Shown: in pieces, positions 23,200 to 35,253 of the stretch
Numbering within the stretch: position 1 is the stretch's first letter
Layout of the letters: each line of letters opens with the position of its first letter
Assembly: GCA_032719365.1 (NCBI GenBank)
Contig: CM064871.1
Coordinates: 39,095,566 to 39,159,565, forward strand
DNA from: Prinsepia uniflora
Lineage: Eukaryota > Streptophyta > Magnoliopsida > Rosales > Rosaceae
Reading direction: 5' to 3'
DNA length: 64,000 bases
Notes under the pieces: model-generated
Database searches by the model: none
Told to the model about the DNA's origin: nothing
Seen by the model: only the letters and a program-made list of their open reading frames with translations
Program-made: the position numbers and the translations under genes

Positions 23200-26100
23200 A
23201 CCTTCCCTCCTTAAAGAATTTCGTCCTCGAAATTACCAACAACCTTATTCCACAACCACCGTGTGGAAAACATTTCGACCACATACCATGTGTACACCTG
23301 TGCACCCAATTACTGGGACAACACCAGCCTCGTCTGTACCCAGACATCCCATCACAGTCTTATGTCATAATAGCAACACTCGACCATCTCGAGTGAAATT
23401 GATCACCTGATCCGCGATAAAATCGCTTAACCATTTAGCTGACTCCTTCAGCTAAACAGTTCCCTTCCATTGCCAATATATCCTTACATTTGCTCCCATT
23501 GGGAGTCACCAAATCTCATTTTTCAGTCCACGCTGACACCACCAGTCAAACTGTCACCACTAAGCTTTACCACCCTGATAAAGCCCCAACCATCAGCTAG
23601 TCAGTGACAACACCACGCACTACATCACTCTCGATGTAGCGTAAGATCAACCACATGATCTCAATTCGCAGGGCAAGCCCAATCCTGCGACATATATTAA
23701 TCTCAATGTCCATAATTGCCGACTCCCTCAGCGAACCAAGACGCTGGGAAATCACGGTGTGATCCAGTCACACAAGGCTACTCGTGGTTACTCAGACCAC
23801 CAATTCACTCATCCTAAGTGTACGTATACCGTCAATTTATTCAATCAAGTGGTGTAACTGAAACACATTGAATACCCCCCCAGAAGTGATCACCCATCTC
23901 AATACTAGGGTTCATCTAGCCAACCATAGCTAAGAGCACCTGCCCATACAATCACTGAACCCGAAAAGATCAATCATCACAACGCACAGTATCCAATGTC
24001 CAGTCCACAAACACAACCAAACAAATGATATCGGAACCAAGCCAATTACCATCACGTTTAATCACACACCACTGGTACATCCCATGTACCGCCGATAGGC
24101 ACCACTCCGCCTAACCAGTATCAATCCTCGTACAACGTACCCTGTACGTACATCTATCCATCAATCCGCCTACAACCACCTAGGTCGTGGCCACACACGT
24201 TCCAATAATGGAGTACATTTGCCTAAACCAACGTGAGACAAAACGAACTCCACCCGTCATCTAGTTCCAATTCTGAATCCGAATCCGCAATTTCGTAAGA
24301 AATCCCGAATCCGAACCCAGACATCATATTTTTAATCCGTTTCCAAATCCGAATCCGAAATCATCATTTCGTAAGCTAGCATTGGAATAATCATTCCGCA
24401 CCCAAATCCAGTAATCCACTTCCGAGCTTCGCAATCGAATCCTGAATCGTCACCCAGAAATTCGATTATAAAACCCAAAATCTCGTTTATGTCCACCAAG
24501 ACGTAACAAAATCGAACCTAACGGTTACCTACTCAAAACACTCGATTTACTTCATAGGGAAGCCAATCCCAATATTAACACGTTAAAGGTTGACAAAATC
24601 CGACCACATCAGAAACCTACTCACCCGAGTAACAACCATATGGACTCCACTCCGAAAGGAAGTTCGTCCCGTCATTTACAACTCACATATCAAGGTAAGA
24701 GTGATAAACTCTCACCCGATCTGGATCATCACGATCACAACCCAGATCCATCGCTACGTCATCTGACAAGTAACATCACGATCCTAGATCGTCACCATGC
24801 CCAAAGTCGACAACACCACAAATCATATCCACCTAGGATCCACACATGCCCACATAGCTAACAATCCATCTGAAAGCTGATCGTAGGGTCTTGCACCCTC
24901 AATTGAATCCTTCGTCCAAATTCCCTTGGTGGAATGGTGACCTCGCATTTCACCACCAAATCCAAAATCACACCCAACTTCTTGTGTCCAATGACCCCAA
25001 GCCAAACATGGGTCCACCCACCAATACACGCTCAACGTATTGGTAGCAACAATCATCATCTACCACGGCAGGAAAATAAGAAGTCAACTCCAATGACTTT
25101 GGAATACCAATCACCGATGCGGAAACGAGCACTCCTCTCGTCCCCCAAACACAACTCTCCCTGAATCGGGAGTTCCCACCATGTTGGAAACAGACATGCT
25201 CCCAAAGAGATGTCATGTCCAACCTCTGGACTGCCCATGTCCTTACCTCACTTGGACCACCACGTCTCCAAAATCAATTCATTACTCGGACCTCACGTCC
25301 GCCAATAATCATTTATGTACACACCCAGATTCCGAACGGGATTTCTCAACTCTTCCTGGATGTGTATACCTTACTGCCTTCGCCTCACATCTCAACCTTT
25401 ACAGGTTCAATCCTCAGGTTCCAAGTGAGTCACAATCACACAATTCCACATCAATACCACGAATGGTTTTCCCCGACTTTTCCAATTTCAATACTTTCCT
25501 TGTACATTCCGGGATATAAGAAATATACAATCCTACCAATCTCGGAGTTGACATCAACTCCCCAAATCCACCAACTCTCATGACATAGGGAACATCATCC
25601 CTAGATTCCTCAAGTTTCAATCAAACCCTTATATCCATTCATCGCTTGTCATCATATATCTGTTGGGACTTATCCCAACACGTCACAACATCCACTGGAT
25701 CCCATCCAGTCCATGACTCAACCACCACTGAGTCGTAGATACCGATCACATGTTCGTCATGACAGAGTCACACCCCAACTGGTGGCTCATTGTCATCACC
25801 ATCACTGACACCTGCACCAGCGCTAGTACCAGCACCAACGCACTATTATCAACACTAGTATCAGCACACAGGAATCCATACTAGTATTGGCATAAGAGTA
25901 CCAACATGCCAACATCCATACATAGCACACGAACATCCATACTAGCACACAGTGTGCAAAGTTGTTACCCTGGATCTCCGTTCATACCGAACGACGATCC
26001 CATAACACCACTTGTACCCCACGACTATGGGTACCTCCAATTTGACCATAGGTACATCAGGATAATGAATGTTCCCTGAACATCCCCTGATCCCCAAGTA

Positions 26101-26888
26101 TTAAAACCACACTAAATACCCTCGATAGCCAGTTATCTCGACACAACTATCGACCAACAGTCATCATTGTCAAGATCCGTAACCACACCTCACACTAATA
26201 TTCGATCCAACACGGGATTCCATATATTATCTCTTAACCGTATCCGTAGATCGAAACCCATAAGACTCACTAGAGTGATCCACATGGTCATCCATGACCT
26301 CCGCCGCTCGTCGCAGCACAAGTTCCCATTTAAAGTTCACTTTTCTGGTCCATCGATTATAAATTAGGGTTCCAAAATCACACCATAGGGTTCCACTGAA
26401 CCCAACTGCCTTTTGCAGTAACTTCCACCACCTGACCGACTCCGCGGTCCTGACATCGTATAGACGTCAAATCCAACCCAATCATCAACTCATCGTGGGT
26501 TCCACCATGAGGGTCATCAGCTAACTCCGATGCACCAACACTCCGTACACTAGCCAATACTACCAGGGTCCATAATTTAGACCATTACTCAACCGAGTTT
26601 CGCATTTCCATAACATTATTCAAATGGGGTTCCCTGAACCCGGCTGTGCCCAGCAGCACAACAATCCATCATCACATGACCGAACCGACGGTCCCACATT
26701 ACCAGTTAATCGTATAAAACCCCACTTGGGTTGAATCGCATCAATGCACGGCGTATCGGGCCAAACACACCCTATCCACTATTCAAATCCAAAACTATCT
26801 ATCAGGTTGACAACGGAATTGCAGCCCAAAGAGACATCACACCCTCAACCTTTGCGCACAAAAGAGCAAAACCTGCTCTGATACCACT
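23200..26888 (-). mobile_element. Element C interior, non-coding (LARD-like)
   Basis: A 3.7-kb interior begins with the tRNA-iMet primer site (complement of GCTCTGATACCA, about 26876-26887) and ends with the polypurine tract. No frame longer than about 125 codons and no gag or pol motif occurs on either strand. Parts are visibly homologous to the interior of element E, for example the last 150 bp before the polypurine tract and the segment near 26020-26090. A long conserved non-coding interior fits a large retrotransposon derivative that relies on proteins from a relative. Confidence 0.85.
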
Positions 26889-29620
26889 TGACACGACCCA
26901 TCCCAATCCCCCCGGGATTACCATGGAATGTGTTATGCTCCTGTCTGACAAGAGGTGTCAGACAAAAGATAACCTGTTGCCACTGCCCAACCGGGCTTCC
27001 AGGGTGCGTAAGGATCGATGGAGGAGGTGTGCGATGTCCCAGTCTCTGCTGCAGTCGCACCCGGAATCAACCTGAAGAGCATTAAAAAGAAAAGCTGTGA
27101 GTGGACGAAAATAAACAAGTCTGTTTAAAACATTTATAAGACATTTATGCCCCTCAGTAAAATCATATGCATGCGCCATCATTTAAAATCATATATCATA
27201 TAATATGAACCATAAAGTATGTAATAAAGCCATAAGTATAATTTTAGCCACTGCACTATACACTCCAATCTGACATCCCTGATGTCTGACGTCCCTGACG
27301 TCTAATAAGGTCACAATCACAACGCTACGCGTGCCACTCGGGTCACAATTTCTGAGTTCAATCCCCGAACCCCATTCGGGTACAGCATCCCCGATGCTTA
27401 GCGTCATAGACGCTGGACGTTCTAGACGTCCGTGACCTCTCCGGGGTACCTCATCCGGAGGAGACAGTATCATATGAAAGGATCTATACAGTGCAGTACC
27501 AAATACATTTAATCAATTCCATTTTAGGGTCCCCGACCCGAAATCACGTGTAGAAATCAACTGGGCCCCTGGCCCGATCTCATAGTTAATTGGGCCCCTG
27601 GCCCGATTTCATAGTTAACTGGGCCCCTGGCCCGAATTCATAAGTTAACTAGGCCCCCGGCCCGAATTCACAAGTTAACCGGGCCCCTGGCCCGATTTCA
27701 TAAATCAACTGGGCCCCTGGCCCGATTTTACTTTATCAGATCCGTAACCGTTTCATGAAATCATATCCAACCACTTTTTTGGAAATCAGTGCAAATCCAG
27801 AAAACCTTGATTTACGTGCAAACACGTAAATCACCTCGAAATGCGTGAAATCATATAAATTCACCGATATCCAAAATAAATCATTTAATCATAATTATAA
27901 AAATCATGAAACAGTTATGCATGCATTGAATTTATAAAACCAATGTCCACTCACAGACCGTTTAACCGAGCGCCTCGATACGCGTGCCATAGGCCTTCCC
28001 GGGCCACACCACTATCACCGGGACTCCCAATCCTGTCCAAATCACATTAGAGGGTCACTAACCTCATCATTAACATCCTATTTAAGTCCCGTAATTTTCC
28101 CGAATTTTAACTATTTTTAAACTGGATTTAAAACCTTCGGACATCCCGAACAATATCGAAACGGGATCCGATCGACACGAAACCAAGCCCAAAATGTTCG
28201 TTACATTAAATAGGACAGAAGTCATGTTGACCTCACCTCGAGATTCGTGCCCATGCGCCGTCATGCGCCGCCGTGAGTGGCTGCGCGTGAAACCCACGCG
28301 CCTGCTACAGTGTATCGTTCTAACCCGTTTCTCGGGTAAACGGGTCCAATTAACCCGCGAGATGACCCGGTTCCAATCCTATCAATTCGACACTGATTTC
28401 ATCAATTGAGCATTCAGTTAGTTTCATTTTAAGTTCAATTTGTGTTCTGTATTGATGATTACACAAAAACTCACCTAAAACTCATCGACTCGATGAAGAA
28501 CACCCGTCATTGTGCAATCATGGAATTCCGTCAATCTCAACCGGTTTCTTCCAATTGATGAACCCAGAAGCATCGTGGGATTCTGAGAAGTAGTTTCCCC
28601 ACATCAATTACACCGTTTGATTGCTCCAAGATCACGACTCAAGCTCGAACACCGCCCACTGTTACCAGGTCCGTTCAGAGCCAAAAGGGCACCAATTCCC
28701 TTCGTTCTTTCGACGATTCTGATCGTAGTGATCTCAGGAAGCTCGAAATGAGCTCCATTTCGATCCTCACGGTCCAATTCATCCAATTCGAATTTCCCCC
28801 CTCAAAATTCGAAAATTCTAATTTCCAAATTCAAGCTCTCTCTCAGTCCCTCGTGTTTCCTTGCTAATTTAATCTCAATACCCTCTCAATTCATCACTCT
28901 CTGGTTCAGAAACGGAAGGAAATGGTGGACAAATTTGAACTCCCCATTCTCTGTGTTTTGCTCGCACACGGGTTAAGGACAGAAGAGATTAATGGAAAAT
29001 AAAAGGGTTTAATAATTAATTAAATATAATAAAACATCATAATGATGTTTACCCCAAAACATGGATTAGGTTTTAATCCCCAATTTAAGGGATAAGTGAC
29101 ACTTGTCACTCATCCAGGTGTGTCCAGTCATCGGGTACTGTTCATATTAAAATATTATTTTAATCCCGGTTCGCTCGGTTAACCGAGCCCGATTCCGTGA
29201 CCATAACTTCGTCGTCGAATCTCCTATTTCGGCATGCCGCCTGTCATTGGATTCGTATCGACGAGACCTGCGTAACGGTCCTTGGCCCTTGGCCATCGGG
29301 CATCCTGGTCAAAAAGTCAACATTTCCCCTTATTTCGTCCAAATTACGAAAATGACCTTGAACTTCCGTACGTCATAACTTTCACCACAAACCTCGGAAT
29401 CGAACGTGCCACCTGTCTATGAACTCGTGACGTCCCAAATTACGTCACGGTCATCTGTCAAGGTCCGTTTGACAATCCGAAATAAAAGTCAACATTTTTC
29501 CCACGCCCAGGGGCAAAACGGTCATTTTGCACAATTCGTCCGAAATCACTCAACTAATCCCAGATTAGTAAATATAATTAAATATTTATTAAATCCCGAT
29601 ATTCGGGACGGGTCGTTACA
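26889..29620 (-). mobile_element. Element C, 5' LTR (2732 bp)
   Basis: It begins TGTAACGACCCGTCCCG at 29620 and ends GGGATGGGTCGTGTCA at 26889, directly before the primer site. The target duplication is ACAGG at 29621-29625, against CCAGG at 21000-21004. It contains a block absent from the 3' LTR (28468-29003) that includes the splice-donor-like TTTTAG/GTGAGT at 28474. The terminal hairpin at 26943-26963 is perfect (9-bp arms, 3-nt loop). The few differences from the 3' LTR suggest a relatively young insertion, the latest in this stack. Confidence 0.92.
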
Positions 29621-30600
29621 ACAGGCCTCAATAATATCCGAGTCTTTAAACTATCGAGTCTTTAAACTCAATAGGACTACGAGGGAAATATCAATATATC
29701 CGAGTTTTTAAACTCCCGAGTCTTTAAACTCAATCCGGGCCCGTCCCCCGTCAAATCAATATCCGGGTCTTTAAACCCAATATCCAGATCCAGCAAATCC
29801 AATCAAAACCATTTGAAAACCATTTCCGAATTCACATCCAAACCCGAATCCGAAATCACCGGTCTGATGCCCTTCCAGCATCCAGAACGGTCATTGCGAA
29901 CCCAAATCCGGAATTCTACTTTTCACTTTTAAAACCAAATCCCGTTACCGAAATCCAATTTCAAAATCCCTTTATGAACATTTAAACCATTTATCCATTG
30001 AAATCCCAAATCCATAACATCATATTCGGAAATCATACTTTTCTCGTAAAATGTGCTGAAACCAAACTTCCTTGAAAAACGTGCTGAAACCAAACTTCCT
30101 CGAAAAACCTGCAATTATGTAAAATCAACAAAGCATATTCGATAACATAGAATCATGATTAAAACCATAAAACCATTATAGAAAAACAGTTATGCCTGCT
30201 CGAGTTTAAGGAAAGGGTCCACTCACAGTTATCGAGCCCTCAATCGCTCCCCGAACGTCCTGTACGTTCCTTAGCTTCCTCGAGAAGTCCCGATCCTGTC
30301 AACAATCACCCAAGAACGTTACTAACACATCTACGAAGGTCCACCTAATTTACACCAAAAATCCCCGGGTCCTAAACGTAGCCAACCGAAACCCTACACT
30401 TGCAACCTCATGAATCTACTTCGATTCAACGTCCGATTAACCCGAAACCAATACAGATAGACTTGTCACAACACCTAGACCAAAAACCATATTGACCGTT
30501 TTCCCAACCGTCGCCGCACGCGCCCCCACGCGCCGCCCAAAGTGGCTGCGCGTGGCCCTCAAGCGCCAGCTACAGTGTCACCAGCAACCTCTGGTCTACC
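29621..30600 (-). mobile_element. Element B LTR, unit 1, part after element C (truncated)
   Basis: It continues the LTR from the target site through the repeat array and GC-rich block to CCTCTGGTCTACCC near 30588-30601. There it switches abruptly into LTR D sequence. In the full copy (33741 on) the LTR continues with GGTTCGACACAG. The switch occurs at TCTACCC, shared with D at 19177-19183. Confidence 0.9.
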
Positions 30601-31392
30601 CTAGGATACTGTCTCCTCCGGATGTAGGTACCCCGGAGTGGTCACGGCGCATTGCCTATGAGGAGCCATTCTACGGAGGGACCGGACCGTAGAGTGACTC
30701 AGGAGTAGGATTGCTACTATTGGACGTCTGGGACGTCAAGCATCTAGTATGCCACACTCGGACTGGGTTCGGGATTTGGACTCGGGATTGAGACCCCGGG
30801 TGGCACGCGTAGCCTTGGGACAGTGACCTTATTGGGCGTCTGGGACGTCGGGCATCTGGGATGTCAGGGTTGGGATGTATAGTGCAGTGACTGAGATTAT
30901 ATTATGTTGATATTACTTTGCTTATAATTATATGATTTTGTGGCTTTTAATACTGATGCATGCTTTTTTGGAAAACGGAGGGGAAAATCTATATGTTTTC
31001 GACATGGTAAACTATTTTGTAAACCTTGAGTTTCGGCCCACTCACCTTTGTTGTTTTATTACCCCTCCAGGTGGTGCTATCGAGGAGGAAGAGGAAGAGG
31101 ATCCCGAGGAAGAGGAATAGGTTTTACGTTGCGCACCTGAACCCTACTGCTGGGTAGGTTGGCACGTAGAATGTCTAGAGTCGTGCTCAATAAACTGTAT
31201 TCGGGAACTATCCCTTGTCTGACACTATTTGTATTCGGATATTTTGTGTGGCGTGCTATGTATGACTTAAATTTGGATTTTCTTTATGCATTTGAATTCC
31301 TAAGGGTAATTTTGGTATTTTGCTGTCGGGTGTCAGACGGGAGCAGGGCACGTCCCCGGGTGGTCCTAGGAGGATCGGGGCGGGTCCTATCA
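30595..31392 (+). mobile_element. LTR D right part (unit 2 of the tandem duplication)
   Basis: Collinear with 19177-19652 and extending past it to the true LTR end at 31392 (GGGCGGGTCCTATCA), followed by the target duplication TACCA (31393-31397). It includes the GTGGTCACGGCGCATT block, GGACGTCTGGGACGTC repeats, CCCACTCACC, an acceptor-like CCCCTCCAG ending at 31070, a polyadenylation-like AATAAA near 31188, and a split terminal hairpin (TGTCTGACAC near 31217 and GGTGTCAGAC near 31329). Confidence 0.9.
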
Positions 31393-31397
31393 TACCA

Positions 31398-32083
31398 GGT
31401 CTACCGAAACGATCATCGCCCGACGACGACGCTCCACTGAAGTTACCTCTCTTCGGTGTCCTCAGACTCGAAGCTCCAGAAAAAGATGGCTCTCGGCGTC
31501 GCATCGGCAAACTAGCCTCAACCCTCACCGCAGCGTCCGACAACTCTCAGAGGGTAGTAAACGATCCAGCCGTCACTATGGCTCGAATCTCGACTCGCAG
31601 GCCTAACTCAAACCTACGGCACTTCTCGGCTTCAGTAGCCACAAACGCAGGAGCAAACCGAGACAACATCTGAAACTTCTGTTCGTACTCAGCCACACTC
31701 AGATTCCCTAGCTGAAGTTGCAGAAACTCAGCCTCCTTAGCATCTCGGAAAGAACGAGGGTAATACTGGTCTAAGAATCTCTCCCGAAACGTCTCCCAGG
31801 TCACAGTGTGGGCGTCTTAGCCAGACAACTCGAGGGTATACCACCACTCGTACGCCGCACCATCTAGTAAGAACGTAGCCAGTAACACTCGCTCCTCCGA
31901 TGGGCAATGCATCACTGCAAAGATCCGTTCAAGTCTCGTAATCCATCTCTGAGCTTCCTCAATATCAGCCCCACCACTAAAAGTAGTAGCCCCGAGCTGC
32001 TGGGCTCGCTCAATCGTAGTACTCTCTGTCTCTCTTGCTGCTTTGTCTTCAGGTGGTGGAGAGGGTCTACGTCCCGGAGGCAT
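31398..32083 (-). pseudogene. Element B gag, N-terminal part (unit 2)
   Basis: The second copy of the gag N-terminal half starts with MPPGRRPSP at 32083. It is nearly identical to unit 1 but has its own damage: a TAA inside the WWYTLELSG/DAHTVTWETF region (about 31817) and a TGA near 31546-31552. The copy continues into the VRVEASLPMRRREPSF segment up to the D junction. The different lesions in the two units show decay after the duplication. Confidence 0.88.
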
Positions 32084-32167
32084 AGTCAATCGCTCACTGA
32101 AAAAGGCATAGAACCAGTGAAACAACTGAAACACAACCTCACAAACTCGACAAACTCAACAAACCTA

Positions 32168-32182
32168 TGCTCTGATACCAAT
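32168..32182 (-). other. Primer binding site of element B, unit 2
   Basis: The complement of TGCTCTGATACCAAT is the standard tRNA-iMet primer site, abutting the LTR start at 32183. Confidence 0.88.
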
Positions 32183-35100
32183 TGTCAGGACCCACCCCGG
32201 TTTCACCCCGAAAACCGAGGTAAATCCTGCTCCCGTCTGACACCCCGATACAACACCAAAGCAACCACTAAAATACCCCGTCAGACGCAGGAGAACTTTA
32301 AAACATCCCGAAGTTAAAGTTTACATAGCATAGTACTGAATACAACAGAAAGAAAACTGGTAACTAGATACACGCACACGGAAAACTTTACAACACTCCG
32401 GGATCGCTCTCGTGACTTCTATGCCTCAGACGCTGCCTCGACGCCGAAACCCCGCGCTAGCTCCACGACCTAGAGGGCAATTTAAAATAGAAGGTGTGAG
32501 TGGACCAGAATAAAAGAAAAGTTCCCAAAACCATTTATAAGAAAACCGGGTTTGGCCCTCCGTTTTGAAACCACATGCATAACCCAGTTATTAAAACAGT
32601 TATAATTCACATAAACCTCATCATAAAAAACAGAAACACTATAAAACACAGTTATAGAAATCATATCCTTAGTGTCATAAAACTGTATCAGAAAACATAA
32701 GTACCAAGCCATAACCAACTGATCAAACCTGCTGCATCTATCCGTGTCTTTAAACTCCCGAGTCTTTAAACTCAATCCAGGCCTCAATAATATCCGAGTC
32801 TTTAAACTCCCGAGTCTTTAAACTCAATAGGTCTACGGGGGAAATATCAATATATCCGAGTCTTTAAACTCCCAAGTCTTTAAACTCAATCCGTGCCCGT
32901 CCCCCGTCAAATCAATATCCAGGTCTTTAAACCCAATATCCAGATTCAGCAAATCCAATCAAAACCATTTGAAAACCATTTCCGAATTCACATCCAAACC
33001 CGAATCCGAAATCACCGGTCTAATGCCCTTCCGGCATCCAGAACCGTCATTCCGAACCCAAATCTGGAATTCTACTTTTCACTTTTAAAACCAAATCCCG
33101 TTACCGAAATCCGATTTCAAAATCCCTTTATGAACATTTAAACCATTTATCCATTGAAATCCCAAATCCATAACATCATATTTAGAAATCACACTTTTCT
33201 CGTAAAACGTACTGAAACCAAACTTCCTTGAAAAACGTGCTGAAACCAAACTTCCTCGAAAAACCTGCAATTATGTAAAATCAACAAAGCATATTCGATA
33301 ACATAGAATCATGATTAAAACCATAAAAAAATTATAGAAAAACAGTTATGCATGCTCGAGTTTAAGGAAAGGGTCCACTCACAGTTATCGAGCCCTCAAT
33401 CGCGCCCCGAACGTCCTGTACGTTCCTCAACTTCCTCGGGAAGTCCCGATCCTGTCAACAATCACCCAAGAACGTTACTAACACATCTACAAAGGTCCAC
33501 CTAATTTACCCCAAAAATCCCCGGGTTCTAAACGTAGCGAACCGAAACCCTACACTTGCAACCTCGCGAATCTACTTCGATTCAACGTCCGATTAACCCG
33601 AAACCAATATAGATAGACTCGTCACAACACCTAGACCAAAAACCATATTGACCATTTTCCCAACCGTCGCCGCACGCGCACCCACGCGCCGCCCAAAGTG
33701 GCTGCACGTGGTCCTCAAGCGCCAGCTACAGTGTCACCAGCAACCTCTGGTCTACCCGGTTCGACACAGTCCCTGCAACTCGAACCGGCGTGAGCGGTTC
33801 ACCGCCGTTCCACCACCAAATCAACTCCTCTCTTCACCATCTTCATCGTCCCATCCTTAGCAATCCAGTCCCCTTACTCAAACACCTCGACTTAGACTAC
33901 AACTCGTCGACTCAAACTCGAAACCAAAACCCGATAAACCCTTGTTCTTCCTCCCAGCCAACTAGGTCATCCCCCGCCACCGCAACCACCGTAGAAGGTT
34001 CCTAAGGGCCTAAGAAGTCGACTAGGGCCAACCAAAACCCTCAACTCGTACTCAAAACCCACAACTCTACGTCTGAAGTAAAACGGAAAAACAGAGAACG
34101 GCGAGTACTCTCCGTCGTTCCAACCTCCACCATGCATTTCCCCGTCACGGCTTCACAACCAGCAGTTACCTAGGACCCTACTGAATCCCCTAAACCTCAC
34201 TAGACTTCTCGATTCAACCCCTAAAGCCACGACTTTCGATTTGAAAATCGACGGCAAAACAGAGTACTTACACAGGGAGAAGGAATTACCTGCCGTCAAG
34301 CGCCGCCGGGCTCACCACCGTACTCCCTGAAGTCCACAGAGTCGTTCTTGTTCTCTGTCGAGTCCAATTGCACCAACACAGGGCCACACCACCACCACGA
34401 TCTTCCACTTCTTCTCTGTTTTCTCTGAAAACCGACTGCCCCGACCACCGTGTTCTTGCACGATTTCACTCCCCCAAACACTCACCAGTTCACTCTTCCA
34501 CCCTCTGATTACTCCTCACTCACCAGAACACACCAACACTCACCATCGTCTCTCAATTTTCTCTCAATCTCCCTCTCTGTTTCTCCCTGGTTCGAAGAAC
34601 ACACACTGCACGATTTAACCCCACATTATTGGACCCGTGCACACAATCCTGGAATCCTCTAGTCAAGCCCCACGTGTCACCATCCTACCCTTCCTCTCAC
34701 AAGTGGCCCAATCTCAGCCATCCAATTTTCCCTCTCTGTGCACAAATCCCCAGACAACCAAAAGACCAAAATACCCTTTCTTTTAACCCAAAAATACGAT
34801 TGTGCCACTACCTTTCTAGACCCGTAACTCACACATCCTAACTCCGATCAATACGTGCCGCCTGTCGTTGAATTCAGGACGACGAGATCTACGTAACGGT
34901 CCTAGGTCAACGTGTCAAAACCCGTTCGTACGAAAAGTCAACTTTACCCCCTAGTTTAGCCAAATTACGGTTATGCCCTCAACCTTCCGAACATCATAAC
35001 TTCCTCCTCGGATGTCGGAATCGGGCGTGCCACCTGCCTACTGATTCGTGATGTCCTAAACTACGTCCTGGTCACCGGTCAAAGTCCATTGGACCACCCA

Positions 35101-35248
35101 AATTAAAAGTCAACGTTTTTGCCCGAACTAGGGGCAAAATCGTCATTCTAGACTAACGACCTTATCGGAACCAACTAACCCCCAATTAAATTCACTAATC
35201 TCATCTTAATGATGGTCTTAATCCTAACTTCTGGAACGGGTCGTTACA
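32183..35248 (-). mobile_element. Element B, 5' LTR, full copy (3066 bp)
   Basis: It runs from GGGTCCTGACA (32183) to TGTAACGACCCGTTCC (35248) in element orientation. The right target duplication CGAGC at 35249-35253 pairs with TGAGC at 13229-13233, and the uninterrupted site CGGGTCGAGCCGTCG is seen in the sister LTR of E near 41007. It contains the repeat array, GC-rich block, donor-like CAG/GTAA near 34289 and the acceptor-like site (mutated to CCCTCTAG) near 32476. Confidence 0.92.
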
Positions 35249-35253
35249 CGAGC

